Source: Bactrocera neohumeralis (Eukaryota; Arthropoda; Insecta; Diptera; Tephritidae). Taken from it: a stretch of DNA of 64,000 nt. Shown piece after piece: positions 1-11,702 of the stretch. A program made the position numbers and the translations under genes. The notes beneath the pieces were generated by a model. The model saw nothing but the letters and a program-made list of their open reading frames with translations, had not been told where the DNA came from and searched no databases. Positions within the stretch are counted from its first letter, which is position 1. Every line of letters begins with the position of its first letter. The DNA lies in assembly GCF_024586455.1 (NCBI RefSeq), contig NC_065919.1:24032839-24096838 (forward strand), given 5' to 3'.

Positions 1-3000
1 AAAAGGCCAGATGAAAAAATGTGTGTAAATGACAACAACAAGTACAACAACAAAAAGATGTGGTGTTGCTTCTGCACGAGCAATCGCACACCCGCATATT
101 CGCTCGATTTCGCATCACTACATATCGCGGCTGAAAACACGATGTATCTTCGCAAAACAAATCTTCGCTCAGAAGACAATAGGCGCAAACATCAAGTGCG
201 CGGGGCATAAGGTAGACAAATTACACAAACTACAATGCAAAATACTTGTTTTTCTACACAAGCGACAATCGCGCATACATCTGTAAATATGCGATATACA
301 ATGGTGGCGAAAAAAAAAACACTCACGCGTTAATGTAAGCTTTTGTTTTATTCGAAAATATTTTAGAAGATATTGTTTTTTTTTTAATATTTTTAAAATA
401 AATTTCAAATAATTCGAAACATATGTACATATTTTGTAAATAATCCAAAAGAATATTTTCAACGAATTTCAAAATATTTTAAATTTGATTCGAAAAGTAT
501 TTTGCAAATAATGAAGCATTCTGGCTCTATAGTGACAAAAAAATTTATATTAAAAACATTACACTGTTTTAATTTTATAGTTATTATTTTTATAGTTTTA
601 TAGTTAATTCAGAATTTGTCACAAAAAAATAACGCTATTTTGCAGGAATTAAAAAAAAAACTTATGAAAAGATTAAGTAGACAAATTTTTTTTGTATGGA
701 AGATTTTTATATAATCTTTTCATATTTTTTTTTACAAAAATAGTTAGTTAAAAAGTTATATTGAATTTTATATATGAATTTGAAAGCATAAAAAATACTA
801 AAAAAAAAAAATAAATACAGATGTGTAAAATTGAAACGAATTTCTATCTGAAATATTTTTTATTTAATTTTTTAAGGGTATAAAGTGCACACTGCGCTTT
901 CGTTCATTATTTTATAAACTTTCTCATGTTTGTCATTAAATTCTTGCACCCTAGCCCGAAAAAGGTAAGATTTTCTTCTTTTAGTCTAGTAAGAAGCCTT
1001 TGAAAATGATGAAAAAGAAAGAAATCTATAGTAGTTTGACACCCATCGGAAACGAAAGATAAAACAAGAAAACTTTAAAGAAAAAATTATTTACAGGCGA
1101 TCTGTTGACGGAATTTTTAATAGTTAAAAAAAGGTATAACTCGATTTTCGGCAGATTTATAAGGCCTATAGAAAATAGGATAATATGAAAATATTTTAGT
1201 TAATGGAAAGATCTAAAACTCTTTTTTAACATAACATGAAAAATTTTGTAAAAAATTTAAATAACCAAAGTTTTGCCTTTTTATTTTTATCTTAAAAAAA
1301 AAATGTTTCTTTTACATAATTTGGTACAAAATGACAAACATAAGCCCCAAATACAATGTATTTTTTAATTAAAAATATATATCTTTTCGACTTACATATA
1401 TTGAGCTAATATCTATATTGAAAAAATCCTTATTTTCAATCAAAATTCTGATGTCAAAATTTCAGATTTTTTTAAAAAGTCAGTAGACTTTATGTTCATT
1501 GAAATATCTAAATTTTGGTGGTATAAAAATATACATGTATAAATTAATTAGATACATTTCCTCAAAAAGTAATAAAATACCTTAAATATTAAAAATATGT
1601 ATGCATGTACATTCGATATAATTCACAAGCGCATTTAACACTTTAAGTCAATGTGAAGTATCTTCGCAAGTCGCCTATAAATTTATGTGGATAAAGAGTA
1701 AAATTATAATTTTGTTTTCCTTTTTAATTAATAAAATTGTGATGAAAGCATTTTTAAGCAAGATATCTATTATAAATCACAATAAAGAGATTTAACTAGT
1801 TAACAGAATTTAATTAAGTATTATTTTAATTAAATCTAAAGTAAACCCTCGTTTAAAAAATATCAATTAACACGCCGCAATAATTATGACGAACACTGTA
1901 TGTCATACTTCGCACATTTACACCCATGCATACGGTTAAAAACATACATACATATTAAAAAGGCGTTTTGTCTATTTGCGCTCTTCTCCCACAATTGCTA
2001 TAATTTTCAATGTTGTCGGTTTTGCCGTTTTTACCACAAAAGTGTTTTTATACGATTTATTAAATAGGCAACTAGTTCGGCTTTTGTTATACATACACAA
2101 ATATTAAATTGAAGAAAAAGGAATTATATTGTGTGCGTTTGTTTAAGTTTTTTAATCACATGAATCTGCCAACGGCTAAAAAGTAAAAATTAAAAGCATA
2201 ATAAAGCACAAACCGATTATGACTTATATAAATTTATAGATAGGCTTACGTACATACATATGTATGTACATATGTACGTTTTGCGAAGAAACACCTTTAA
2301 TTGCAAAAAAATCTATAGAGCGAGTTTCAACAATCGCAACAATAATAAAACGGCAGTCGAGAGCAGCCATAATATCCGCTTAATTACAATTACTATTATT
2401 GTTGTTGTCATTAATTTATTTTAGCGATTTGTTGCTGCTTTTGTAGCCATTCACTTATGAATTTATTATTTATTGATGCTGTAGCCACACACGCAACAAC
2501 ACACACGTCTAAAGGCACACACACGCACGAATGCATTGTATATACACACACTTATGCACACACAAAATTTTATAGTGCTACTTTTCAGCTTGTTTTATGC
2601 ATATAAATCGCTTTAAATGTCAGCACAGCCTGCGGTTTATAATTTTTATACGTTGTTTGTCGTTTTTTTTTCAATATTTTTCAATGCTTATGGACTTAAT
2701 TGGTATTTCCACTGTTATAGTTTCATAAAATTTACGTTGCTTTTATTTGTTTGCTTAATTCTCTTTTCGTATTTATTCAGCGCGCTTTGCTGCGTGTTCG
2801 TTTCGATTTTTATAGATTTTTTGGACATAATTTATTATTTGTATTTTATTTGCTCACACTTTATCGTCACTTTACCTTCAATTTAAAGCAAATTTTTATT
2901 GCTGTCACGAATTTCAATTATAATTTAATTTGCATAAATAATACTTTGCACTTTTTGTCGTATTTCAATTTGTTATTGGAATTTATGTTTATACAGCTAG

Positions 3001-5260
3001 GACTTTATTTTTATACAGCTAACGTAATTTTTCGTATCGTACAAATATTGCTACACATACAAGCGTTTGCTCAAAATTTTTAATATTCCTTTACACTTTT
3101 CGATTTTTGATTTTTGCTTTCCGGTTGTTATCCAATAGTTGACTAAACGCATGCTTGACGACTGTCCGATTAAGAGCTAAATTAAATGAATATACCTAAA
3201 AAAGCTGTAACAACTCATACGGCGCGACGAAAACAATAACAAGGTATAAAAAAAAAGTAACCACCACGAAGAAAACTCGTTATGTCGTCCCCAATAGTGG
3301 TCGCCGCTACGTTGCAAGCAGCGTTGAACAAAGCCAACGAAAAAGGTTGGCTGCGTTTAAGGATAATTACATATTCAGGTAATGGTAATTGCTGTCGTCG
3401 CTGCGCTGATGTCGACTACATTGCGCGAGCATACACATACGCACTTACTTGCGTACTTGCATATATATTTCGCTTTATTTGTTCTTGTTTTCGCTTCATT
3501 TCAAGGGTAAACAAAAAATAAGGGTAAACGTGACGCAGCGTAAACTTCTAGATAGCGATATTATTGTGCTTCGGTAAATACCAATAAAATAGAATGTGCG
3601 CTCAGCGTTAAAATCTAATATTGAATTGAATTGGTTTACTCTTTTATTTGTTTTTGGTTTTCATGGTGTGCATGCAGGCATATGAACTGCAGATGGTATC
3701 AGTGCATGTTTTTCTACATAATAATAATTCTCACGTTCTCATGAAGCAAGCATTTTTCACACCAATCTGCGAAATCTAACCCCGTTTGCAGCAACAAATT
3801 CTATTTAACCAATAACTTTACACCGAGTTAAACAATTATTTACAACGCGGTTAGCCGCCTGTACACAATACATAATATCGAAGAATTCGTAAAAGAAATT
3901 ACGAAATAACAGCATCAACAAATGACACACTGTATGGGAGCAACAGTAGGCAAGAGCCATCAAAACAAACTACAAATTCACCGCCAATTGCAGCGCTATG
4001 CGCGCGCATTTGTTTTCAAAACATTTTTCGCTTTCGGTTTTTTGTGTTACGCTTTAACATTTCATTTCTCGCATTCACTGTTTTCATATGTTGTTTTCAT
4101 CATTTATTACGATTTTCTGCTATTTGCGATTTTTACAGATATTCTCATATACTTTCTTGTACACATACTTGTCCTGTATACATCGTTGTTGTATTTGCTT
4201 ACCTTCTGCTTAAATCCAGATTTCCGTCTTTGTTGCAGCGTTGGAACTTATTTTTGTCTGCAAAGTTTCAAATATTATTTGTTGTCAACCTTTTTATGTT
4301 AATTTTTTATTGATATTCGCTTTAAATATTACTATTTTCACTATATTTCTCATATTTCACTACCGTTTCGCATTCTCAACCCATTTACCTTTTTATATAG
4401 TTTGTTTTCGTTTTTCTCGTTGGTTGTGCGCTCTCGCTGTTACCATTCGCGCAAACCGAAAATTCACTCACAAAAATATACACAACTACACGCACTCTCG
4501 CTACATACGAACACACTAAATTACTCGTGTATACGAAAGATGAAAAATTTTTCTCACTACCTTTACTCTAAGCAGGTTTTTCGATTTTCATTCGTTGATT
4601 TGATACACTTCCTGCACGGTTTTCATGCCGTTTTCACTACACCCACTTACTTTAGTGATTGTTTTTCACTTTTTCAATAGTTTTATTAATTAATTATGAC
4701 ATTTTCTATATAAATATGCGGAAAATAACGCACGCACGATACGTTAATACGTTTAAGGGAAAAGCGAAAAAGTAGAATGCGAAATGTGAGCTTAGCTGCG
4801 GTTATTGTGGCGTTTCTCTTTGCTGACGGAATTCCGAGTGGAGTGTGTTCCATTAGGTAATCGTACTTAGGTAGTAAACGCCAGTTGGCAGTGTTCACAG
4901 CTCGTGTAGTTACGAATTGGAAATGGAGAGAATGAAATATAACCGGTATTTTTGAAAATTGGAGAATTTTGATAGGTGTTTGTATTGTATTATAAGCTTA
5001 TTTTATTTTTAAAACCCTGAGAAATTGTTTTTATATTAAAAAAAATGCTGTAAGAGTTTCCACATATATTCTTATTAAAAGATCTTCCCACTTGCTGGTA
5101 AGATTTTCAAGGTTTTAACAACTGTACTTGAGTATAACCAATATTTTCGTAAAAATAATTTATTTTAAGCAGGAGCAGGAAGCCTTTCATCAATGTTATC
5201 TATCGAAATTTGCATTTCATTTGCATACATAGATTATAACTGGCTCAGTAATCAGTCGTT
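1..5260. other. AT-rich stretch, no gene supported
   Basis: No reading frame here has convincing protein composition. The longest frames (for example near 3922-4302 and 2617-2886) are Phe/Leu/Tyr-rich, as expected of T-rich DNA read by chance. There are A/T runs throughout, a CA/ACAC-rich patch around 2490-2570 and an ATACATATGTATGTACATATG-like palindromic patch near 2260-2280. I see no RNA gene or recognisable mobile element. It could be intergenic DNA or a long intron of a gene whose exons lie outside the window. Confidence 0.6.
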
Positions 5261-5274
5261 GAATACGTATTATA

Positions 5275-5700
5275 CCAGGTGCATCCCAAAAGATTGATGT
5301 CATAACCTTTCCAGCCGACTTTTTCGTCTTTCCACGCCTGAGAACCAGTTCATCATGTGCAGTCCACTAGAATGACTATCGATTGGACTCCAGTGGGAAA
5401 TGATGGAGCTATGTCTCTTTTGTCACACACCGACGCAAAAATTCGGTTTTATTACGATTAAAGAGCACTTAAACACTGCCTTGCGAGGCATCCACTTTGC
5501 ATAGAGCTTTCGTCTCTTTAGAGCATCATTGTCCTCGGTGCTCAGCTTAGCAAACATCTTTTCAACGGTGGATTTCCCAGAGCCCAAATTCAACAGTATT
5601 TTCACCCAAAAAGCAATGCTTTATTAACACACGAACTGCTTTGTGATCCATTTTTTGTGAACTAACACAGGTTGCTTCGCAAAAATGCTATATCTCATTA
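5275..5700 (-). mobile_element. mariner-type transposase relic
   Basis: Read on the minus strand, the upstream part (about 5423-5605) contains a GSGKSTVEKMFAKLSTED-like stretch typical of the helix-turn-helix region of mariner transposases. The downstream part (about 5275-5345) reads KKSAGKVMTSIFWDAPGII, matching the conserved block around the second catalytic Asp (FWD) of mariner elements. The two blocks are in different frames and most of the middle is lost, so this is a dead, internally deleted copy. No inverted repeats were recognised. It differs from the other mariner families in the window. Confidence 0.6.
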
Positions 5701-5839
5701 ACTAATAGTTATAATCCAATTAATAGAAATCATATAGATGGTAGTAGTAGTATTATCTATGTGTCAGCCACAGTGAAGCGTGGACGGATCCTCTAGTTTA
5801 TATATAAATTTACCAACCTCCCGATGTTGGCTGTCGTCA

Positions 5840-6420
5840 AAGAAGCTATACATATATGGACGCGAAATGCAGCCTCTGGAAGCCGAGCATCAAAACTGTT
5901 CCGATGATTGTGCGTTCAAGGTAAGACCAGCGTTGCCTGGCCAAAGCGCAATAACTGGAAACTGTAAAGTCGATGAAGTTTTAAGAAAGGACATTCATAG
6001 CAGCGAATTAGTCCGAGCTCCTGCAGTGTACTGCTAGTCGAAAGTGTCTCGCGAGAGTTCGGTGAGCGCTTGTCAACAACAAGTACTTGTACCATTGTGA
6101 GATACTTCTATCAGATGTGGAACGCAAGAGGTCAAATAAACAAGATTCATCTTGTTCCTATTATACTGAAGGAGTTGAAGGTAAAAATTTTAACAAACGC
6201 CAGTTGTCGGGAGAAGACTGGAAGGAAACATCCACGACACTTTCTGCTCGACTGAACAACTTTCGATAGACAGAGGTTAAAAATTTTGGATACCATAACT
6301 TTGATGAACTGACCGAATTGAATGGAATAAAAATCGATGGTCCAACTGTCTCAAACAGAATATTTGTAATCATCGAATTAACCTTAGACCTAGGTAAATT
6401 AACCTAAAGCATGCTAAAAA
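5840..6420 (+). mobile_element. LINE relic, RNase H fragment
   Basis: Around 5930-6035 the frame reads PGQSAITGNCKVDEVLR, a decayed version of the RNase H block VPGHSxIxGNxxADELAR found near the end of ORF2 in I/LOA/R1-type non-LTR retrotransposons. Beyond it, frames break repeatedly and similarity is weak. The extent is approximate. It resembles the relic at 42.4-43.1 kb. Confidence 0.4.
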
Positions 6421-7025
6421 TATTTACAACGCAGTTAAGAAGATTAAAACAAAGCGCATACGTACATATGTCCTGAATAGACATCCCTAAGAATGCGTCC
6501 ACTCCATATCTTGAAGTTTGCTAGTGGTAGTGTTTTCATTGCGATGAAAAGAATAGATAAAAGCTTGGAAAAAATTGACGCATCAAGAAAAAGCTGACTT
6601 AGTCATCGGAATTATCATGAATGAACTCGAAGTTCCCAATAATTTCAGCGGGATCTTATCTACAGGTATTAGATCAGTAAGTAAATCTATCTGAGATACT
6701 GGGTCATATTTTTTCATAACCACCAACGGTGAATATTTATTTATATGCTCAGAAAGTTAAGGTTGACAAAGAGCTCCTTACAAAAAACTCCCGCTCCAAC
6801 CTTCCCTCCTACTTGCGAGATCAAAAATAGATGACATTGGCTGGCCACCTAGATCTTCAAATCTAAGTTTCCATAACTTACTTTTGTAGATATGATATGT
6901 TATAGCGAAAATAAAGTTTATGCCTGAAATCCTCCGACCATTGACGATCTCAAACACACCCGTTCGTGCCATACCGTCAAGATGGTAATTTTTGCGGTGA
7001 CGCATAAAGGCATACAGTGCCAGTT
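6420..7025. other. no recognisable feature
   Basis: About 600 bases between two decayed elements. A 75-codon minus-strand frame (6778-7005) has no family I recognise. It could be further unrecognised transposon debris. Confidence 0.4.
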
Positions 7026-7029
7026 CCAG

Positions 7030-7560
7030 TGGAAAGACTTGAAGGCAATGTATTCAAAAGTTAGTTGAAATCATTTATAATACCATAAATCGGCCAATAC
7101 TGCTGCAATTTCATGTTCGATATTCGTACGAAGTTCATCAATTGTCGCTGGCTTATTGGCATAGACCGTAGACTTGACGTAGCTTCACAGGAAATTGATT
7201 GAACGGCGTCAAATCACATGACCGAGGTGGCCAATTAGCTGGACCATTTCGTGAGATAAAACGTTCACCAAACTTGGTTTTCAATAAATCGATTGTGACA
7301 TTCGCTGTGTGTGTGTGTCCAGAAATATTCAGTTATCATTGAGCGGTAGCGATTCCCATTCACAGTAACGTGCCGGTCTTGATCATCACGGAAGAAGTAC
7401 GGCCCAATGACGCCGCCGACCCATAAACCGCACCAAACCGTAATTTTTTCGGGATGCATTGGTGACTCCTGGACTACGTACGAATGTACTTTCACAAGAA
7501 TAAAGAATTTCAGTGATATGCCAAACCGTTTTTGTTTAATTAAAAAAAAAAATTTGTAGA
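7030..7560 (-). mobile_element. mariner-like transposase relic (family D)
   Basis: The minus-strand frame around 7265-7495 reads a PEKITVWCGLWVGGVIGPYF block, then a DDQDRHVTVNGNRYRSMI stretch. This is the catalytic-core context of a Tc1/mariner-superfamily transposase seen again at 13.65-14.6 kb. The FFQQDGA block with the second Asp is missing: ...TEYFW runs straight into HTHSECHNRF, so about 20 codons are deleted. Later blocks (ISRNGP, WPPRSCD-like, ANKPATIDELRT) follow in shifted frames down to about 7030. It is a non-functional relic. Confidence 0.72.
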
Positions 7561-7659
7561 GTTCTTATTGAAAAACCGGCTCTTAAAGTTGTGGCCACTG
7601 TCTCGGAATTTCGGTAATAAATTTTTATAATTACGACTCGTTGTTGGATCGTATAACTT

Positions 7660-8175
7660 ACCACGATGAAATGGCAAATCTTACTGAAAAGAAATGTCGA
7701 AAGGGCGGAAAATATACCGTGATTTGCTGTGCCTGTGGGTCTACTTTTGCAGCGTCTCCATTGGAAAATGCGATATATGTGTACATATAAAGGATCAGCA
7801 TGACGAGCTGAGTCGATTTAGTCATGTCCATCAATCCATCTGTATATACGTGAACTTGTCCTTCAGTTTTTGAGATGTCTACCTGACATTTTGCACACGT
7901 TCTCTTCTCCCCAAGAAGTTGCTCATTTGTTGGAATTGCCGATATCGGATCACTATAGCATGCCATACAACGAGCGGAATTAAGTGCTTGTATGGAAAAC
8001 TTTTTCATTTGACGAGCTATCTCCGCGAAATTTAGCAAAGGTTATTGCTTAAGGCAGTAATGTACTCTTCGATGGAATGGTTCAGTTCGAACTACTATAG
8101 CATATAGCTGCCATACAAACTCAACGTTCGGAATCAAGTTGTGCTCAGCAATCTTTTTTAATTGGGTTGAGTTTT
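7660..8175 (-). repeat. interspersed repeat, dispersed ~0.5-kb family (DINE-like)
   Basis: The minus strand matches segments at 41.1-41.8 kb and 60.25-60.78 kb. Shared landmarks are AAGTTTTCCATACAAGCACT, a CTATATGCTATAGT-type core, the segment reading PISAxPTNEQL in one frame, and a run just before a GTATATACAGAC-like stretch. The apparent 126-codon frame is a passenger of this repeat, not a gene. It has ~150-bp internal similarity to the tandem arrays elsewhere in the window. Assignment to the Helentron/DINE class is inference. Confidence 0.6.
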
Positions 8176-8745
8176 ATAGCTTCAAAATCGATACAGTTTA
8201 TTTTGTTCTTACTATTGTTGTTGTTATTCATTTTCATCATTAGGATTATTGATATTATGAAAACTTTACATCTGTTCTGTCGCATTGCACTGAAAATTTG
8301 TTCTTTACAAACGAAAGCATATTTTGTTGCCTACATTTAGGCGCCAACATAAGGACTTGTATGAGAGTCCGCCCTAAGCAAGAAGAATTTAGAAAAATAA
8401 AACCACTTTTTGTTGTGTTTTAAGTATGCGTTATGCTTTTATTTTATTATGCCAGACTTTCTCGCGATATCTTTTATATTTATCTACTATTTTATAGCAT
8501 CGTGGTTCTGCTTAATCGTCTGCCAGTAATTACAATATATTTATTTTAGCAATAATATTTATTATGCACATTTCTTCACTCAACTTAGTGTAATTAATTA
8601 ATTATTATTTACCAAGTAACGTTATGCTTGTACATACAGACACACATATGCACTTACATGACTATGTATGTATGCCTTGGTTACACTTAAATATTAAACT
8701 TATGCACTCATACATATGCATATATATATACATATGTATATGCAT
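8175..8745. other. AT-rich spacer, no gene seen
   Basis: No coding frame or RNA gene is recognisable. TATA/CATATG-rich simple sequence precedes the LINE fragment that follows. Confidence 0.5.
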
Positions 8746-8746
8746 T

Positions 8747-9053
8747 CGATGGAACGATGAGCTGTACGAGATATACGACGACATCGACATAGTTCAGCGA
8801 ATTAAAAGACAGCGGCTACGCTGGCTAGGTCATGTTGTCCGGATGGACGAAAACACTCCAGCTCTGAAAATATTCGACGCAGTACCCGCCGGGGGAAGCA
8901 GAGGAAGAGGAAGACCTCCACTCCGTTGGAAGGACCAAGTGGAGAAGGACCTGGCTTCGCTTGGAATATCCAATTGGCGCCATGTGGCGCGCTGTTGTTA
9001 ACTCGGCTATAATCGCTTAAGCGGTTTCTACGCCAATTAAGAAGAAGAAGATA
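8747..9053 (+). mobile_element. RTE-type LINE, 3'-terminal fragment
   Basis: The translation reads RIKRQRLRWLGHVVRMDENT followed by GGSRGRGRPPLRWKDQVEKD, then LASLGISNWR. This is the C-terminal end of the endonuclease-reverse transcriptase encoded by an element present in at least seven other places in this window. It ends with the shared terminus TCTACGCCAATTAAGAAGAAGAAG. A short (AAG)n tail in place of poly-A is typical of RTE-clade LINEs. The copy is strongly 5'-truncated. Confidence 0.8.
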
Positions 9054-9919
9054 TGTTTTACATAAGTACATTTACATAATCGTATATATGAATATATTTA
9101 CTGAATGTTTTTGTATGTACGCATGTATTGGCGGTGTGATAATGATATTTACCGTTGCAGTTGATATTTTTGATAGTTCCGTTATATTTGCTCATGCAAT
9201 TTGGCGCATATATTTGGCATTTCGTTCATGTACTCGTTTGTATATATGGGTGTGTGTGTGGATTTACATTGGCGTTTGTATTGTGGTTCATCTTCGTTTT
9301 TCAAATTTTTTTTAAATTTTATTATTATTTTTTATTCATTACAATTACATAATTAGCACACAAACTTAAATTCAATTCGTTTAGTTGCATATATTATACA
9401 TACATACTATATATACTTATGTAGATATGTTTTTGTTTTTTTGCTTTTGCTTACATTAAGAATTCGATAAGTATTTTTGATACGTTTTGGTTTTAATTTT
9501 ATTTGTCCTTTTTTCTCTTTGCTCTTCGTTTAGTTATCTTATACACGCAGCACTTATTTATTATTAGTTTTTTTTTTGCTTTACATTCTTCTGCTTTTTT
9601 CCTTGGCTGCTGTATTTACATTTCTAGAAATGCACTTTCTGCCACTCTTTGAAGTTGTTGTTGTTGTTTAGCTAACTTACAGTAAATCATAAATAATATG
9701 TTTTTGCCTTAATTACTGGTTTTAGATACATTTTACAAGTTTTCGAAGCCTTTTCTGTTTTTACGTTTAAGCCTTAAATAATTGGTGTTTTCGAAATAAT
9801 AACGGAATTTCAAAATCAAATCATAAAGCAGCTACAGTAAAGGATATGAAAAAAAAATTTATTCAATTGAAATAATTTTGCTGGAACATAATTTTTTAAT
9901 GAAAAATAGTATCACTTAG
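9054..9919. other. T-rich spacer, no gene seen
   Basis: The sequence between the LINE fragment and the tandem array is AT-rich, with GTGTGTGTG and poly-T runs. No supported coding or RNA feature was found. Confidence 0.5.
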
Positions 9920-11190
9920 GTGTTGATAAACTATTGAGAAACTGTTGAGAAACTGTTGAGAAACTGTTGTTGAGAATTCAATTTGTAGCTTTGGTAAACT
10001 TTTTGTTGAAAATGGAAATTTCATTTGTCAGATTTACATTTTTGCTAAAATTACTAATTTACCGAACTGTTGAGAAACTATTGAGAAACTGTTAAGATTT
10101 AATATTTTTAGATTAGGTGAACTTTTTGATACAGATGGAAATATAATTTGTCAAAAATTAATTTTTGTTCAATTTACCAAATTTACCGAACTGTTGAGAA
10201 ACTATTGAGAAACTGTTGAGAATTAAAATTTGTAGCTTTGGTAAACTTTTTGTTGCAAATGGAAATATAATTTAGCAAAAAGTGCATATTTGTTCAAATT
10301 TTTAAATTTAAGAAACTGTTGAGAAACTATTGAGAAATTGTTGAGACTTAATAATTTAAATTTGGTAAACTCTTTGATACAGATGATTTTTATTCAAGTT
10401 ACTAAATTTATCGAACTGTTGAGAAACTATTGAGAAACTGTTGAGAATTAAATTTCGATATTGGGTAAACTTTTTGATGCAAATGGAAATGTAATTTGTC
10501 AAAAATACTTTTTTATTCAAATTATTAAGTTTACCGAACTGTTGAAAAACTATTGAGAAAATGTTGAGAATTAATATTTTTAGATTAGGTGAACTTTTTG
10601 ATACAGATGGAAATATAATTTGTCAAAAATTAATTTTTGTTCAATTTACCAAATTTACCGAACTGTTGAGAAACTATTGAGAAACTGTTGAGAATTAAAA
10701 TTTGTAGCTTTGGTAAACTTTTTGTTGCAAATGGAAATGTAATTTGTCAAAAATACTTTTTTATTCAAATTATTAAGTTTACCGAACTGTTGAGAAACTA
10801 TTGAGAAACTGTTGAGAATTAAAATTTGTAGCTTTGGTAAACTTTTTGTTGCAAATGGAAATATAATTTAGCAAAAAGTGCATATTTTTTCAAATTTTTA
10901 AATTTAACTAACTGTTGAGAAACTATTGAGACGTAATATTTTTAAATTTGGCAAACTCTTTCATACTAATGGAAATATCGCATGTAAAAAATACTAATTG
11001 TTCAAATTATTAAATTTCCCGAACTGTTGAAAAACTCTTGAGAAACTGTTGAAAAACTGTTGAGAATGAATATTTGTAGATTTGCTAAACTTTTTGACAC
11101 AAACAGAAATATCTTTTGTAAAAAATACATTTTTGTTGAAATTACTAAATTTAACTAACTGTTGAGAAACTATTGAGAAGCTTTTGAAAA
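9920..11190. repeat. ~124-bp tandem (satellite-like) array, about 10 units
   Basis: The block ACCGAACTGTTGAGAAAC or a variant recurs at about 10061, 10185, 10308, 10410, 10533, 10657, 10781, 10906, 11018 and 11153. Most spacings are 122-125 bp. Each unit carries a 12-bp sub-repeat (GAGAAACTRTTG, two to three copies) plus an AT-rich spacer with GGTAAACTTTTTG and ATGGAAATATAATTTG. Longer identities at larger offsets (for example about 10102-10260 against 10574-10732) show higher-order duplication. The array ends about 375 bp beyond the DIP-gamma stop codon. Confidence 0.9.
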
Positions 11191-11294
11191 TCAAAATTTC
11201 TCTTATTGAATATCTTCAAATGCAAATCGTCAACATTTGCGGTTTTAGCAATCTAAAGCAGGAAAAAAAATTATTACATAGAAAGACATAATAA

Positions 11295-11300
11295 TTTATT
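11295..11300 (-). promoter_or_regulatory. possible polyadenylation signal of DIP-gamma
   Basis: AATAAA on the minus strand, about 266 bp past the stop codon of the Ig-domain gene and before the tandem array. The hexamer is common by chance in AT-rich DNA, so this is only a candidate. Confidence 0.25.
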
Positions 11301-11565
11301 CTCAACAGATCTTTTTCTTTCGGATCTAAATTTTCTGAATAAAAACAAATTATTATTAACTGTTAAGTTAAGTTTGAGAACTTCGAAGATCAAAGATCAC
11401 TTTTTGATTTGAACGCCATGCATCCATTACGCCTTAATCGTATTAACATAGTTAGCCAACTAACGAACAAACAAGCAAACATGCTAAGTAAATATGTATA
11501 CTTATACATCTATATACCTAAATACATATTAAATAAATGCATTAGTCTCGCAACTTGAACATAAA

Positions 11566-11702
11566 CTACGCTTGCCGCCCAACCGCCGGTGCTGTGACCG
11601 ACGTCGAAAACAGCAATTGTGCCATGTAAAATGCCAAATGAAGCTTCAGAATTGTGGCTAATGAAGTCGCCGGAACACCACCGCGCGCCGCCTCCTCGAT
11701 GC
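11566..11702 (-). CDS. DIP-gamma: DIP-gamma terminal coding exon 9 (GPI-type tail)
   Basis: Residues 374-418 and the TAG stop. A small-residue region (GIEEAARGGVPATS) is followed by a hydrophobic stretch containing LKLHLAFYMAQLLF. This fits a cleaved GPI-attachment signal, consistent with what is known for DIPs. There is no cytoplasmic domain. Confidence 0.8.

Noticed and set aside
2617..4680. Overlapping Phe/Tyr/Leu-rich frames that look like transmembrane proteins
   Set aside because: T-rich DNA gives such frames by chance. They overlap in several frames, with no conserved motif and no plausible start context.
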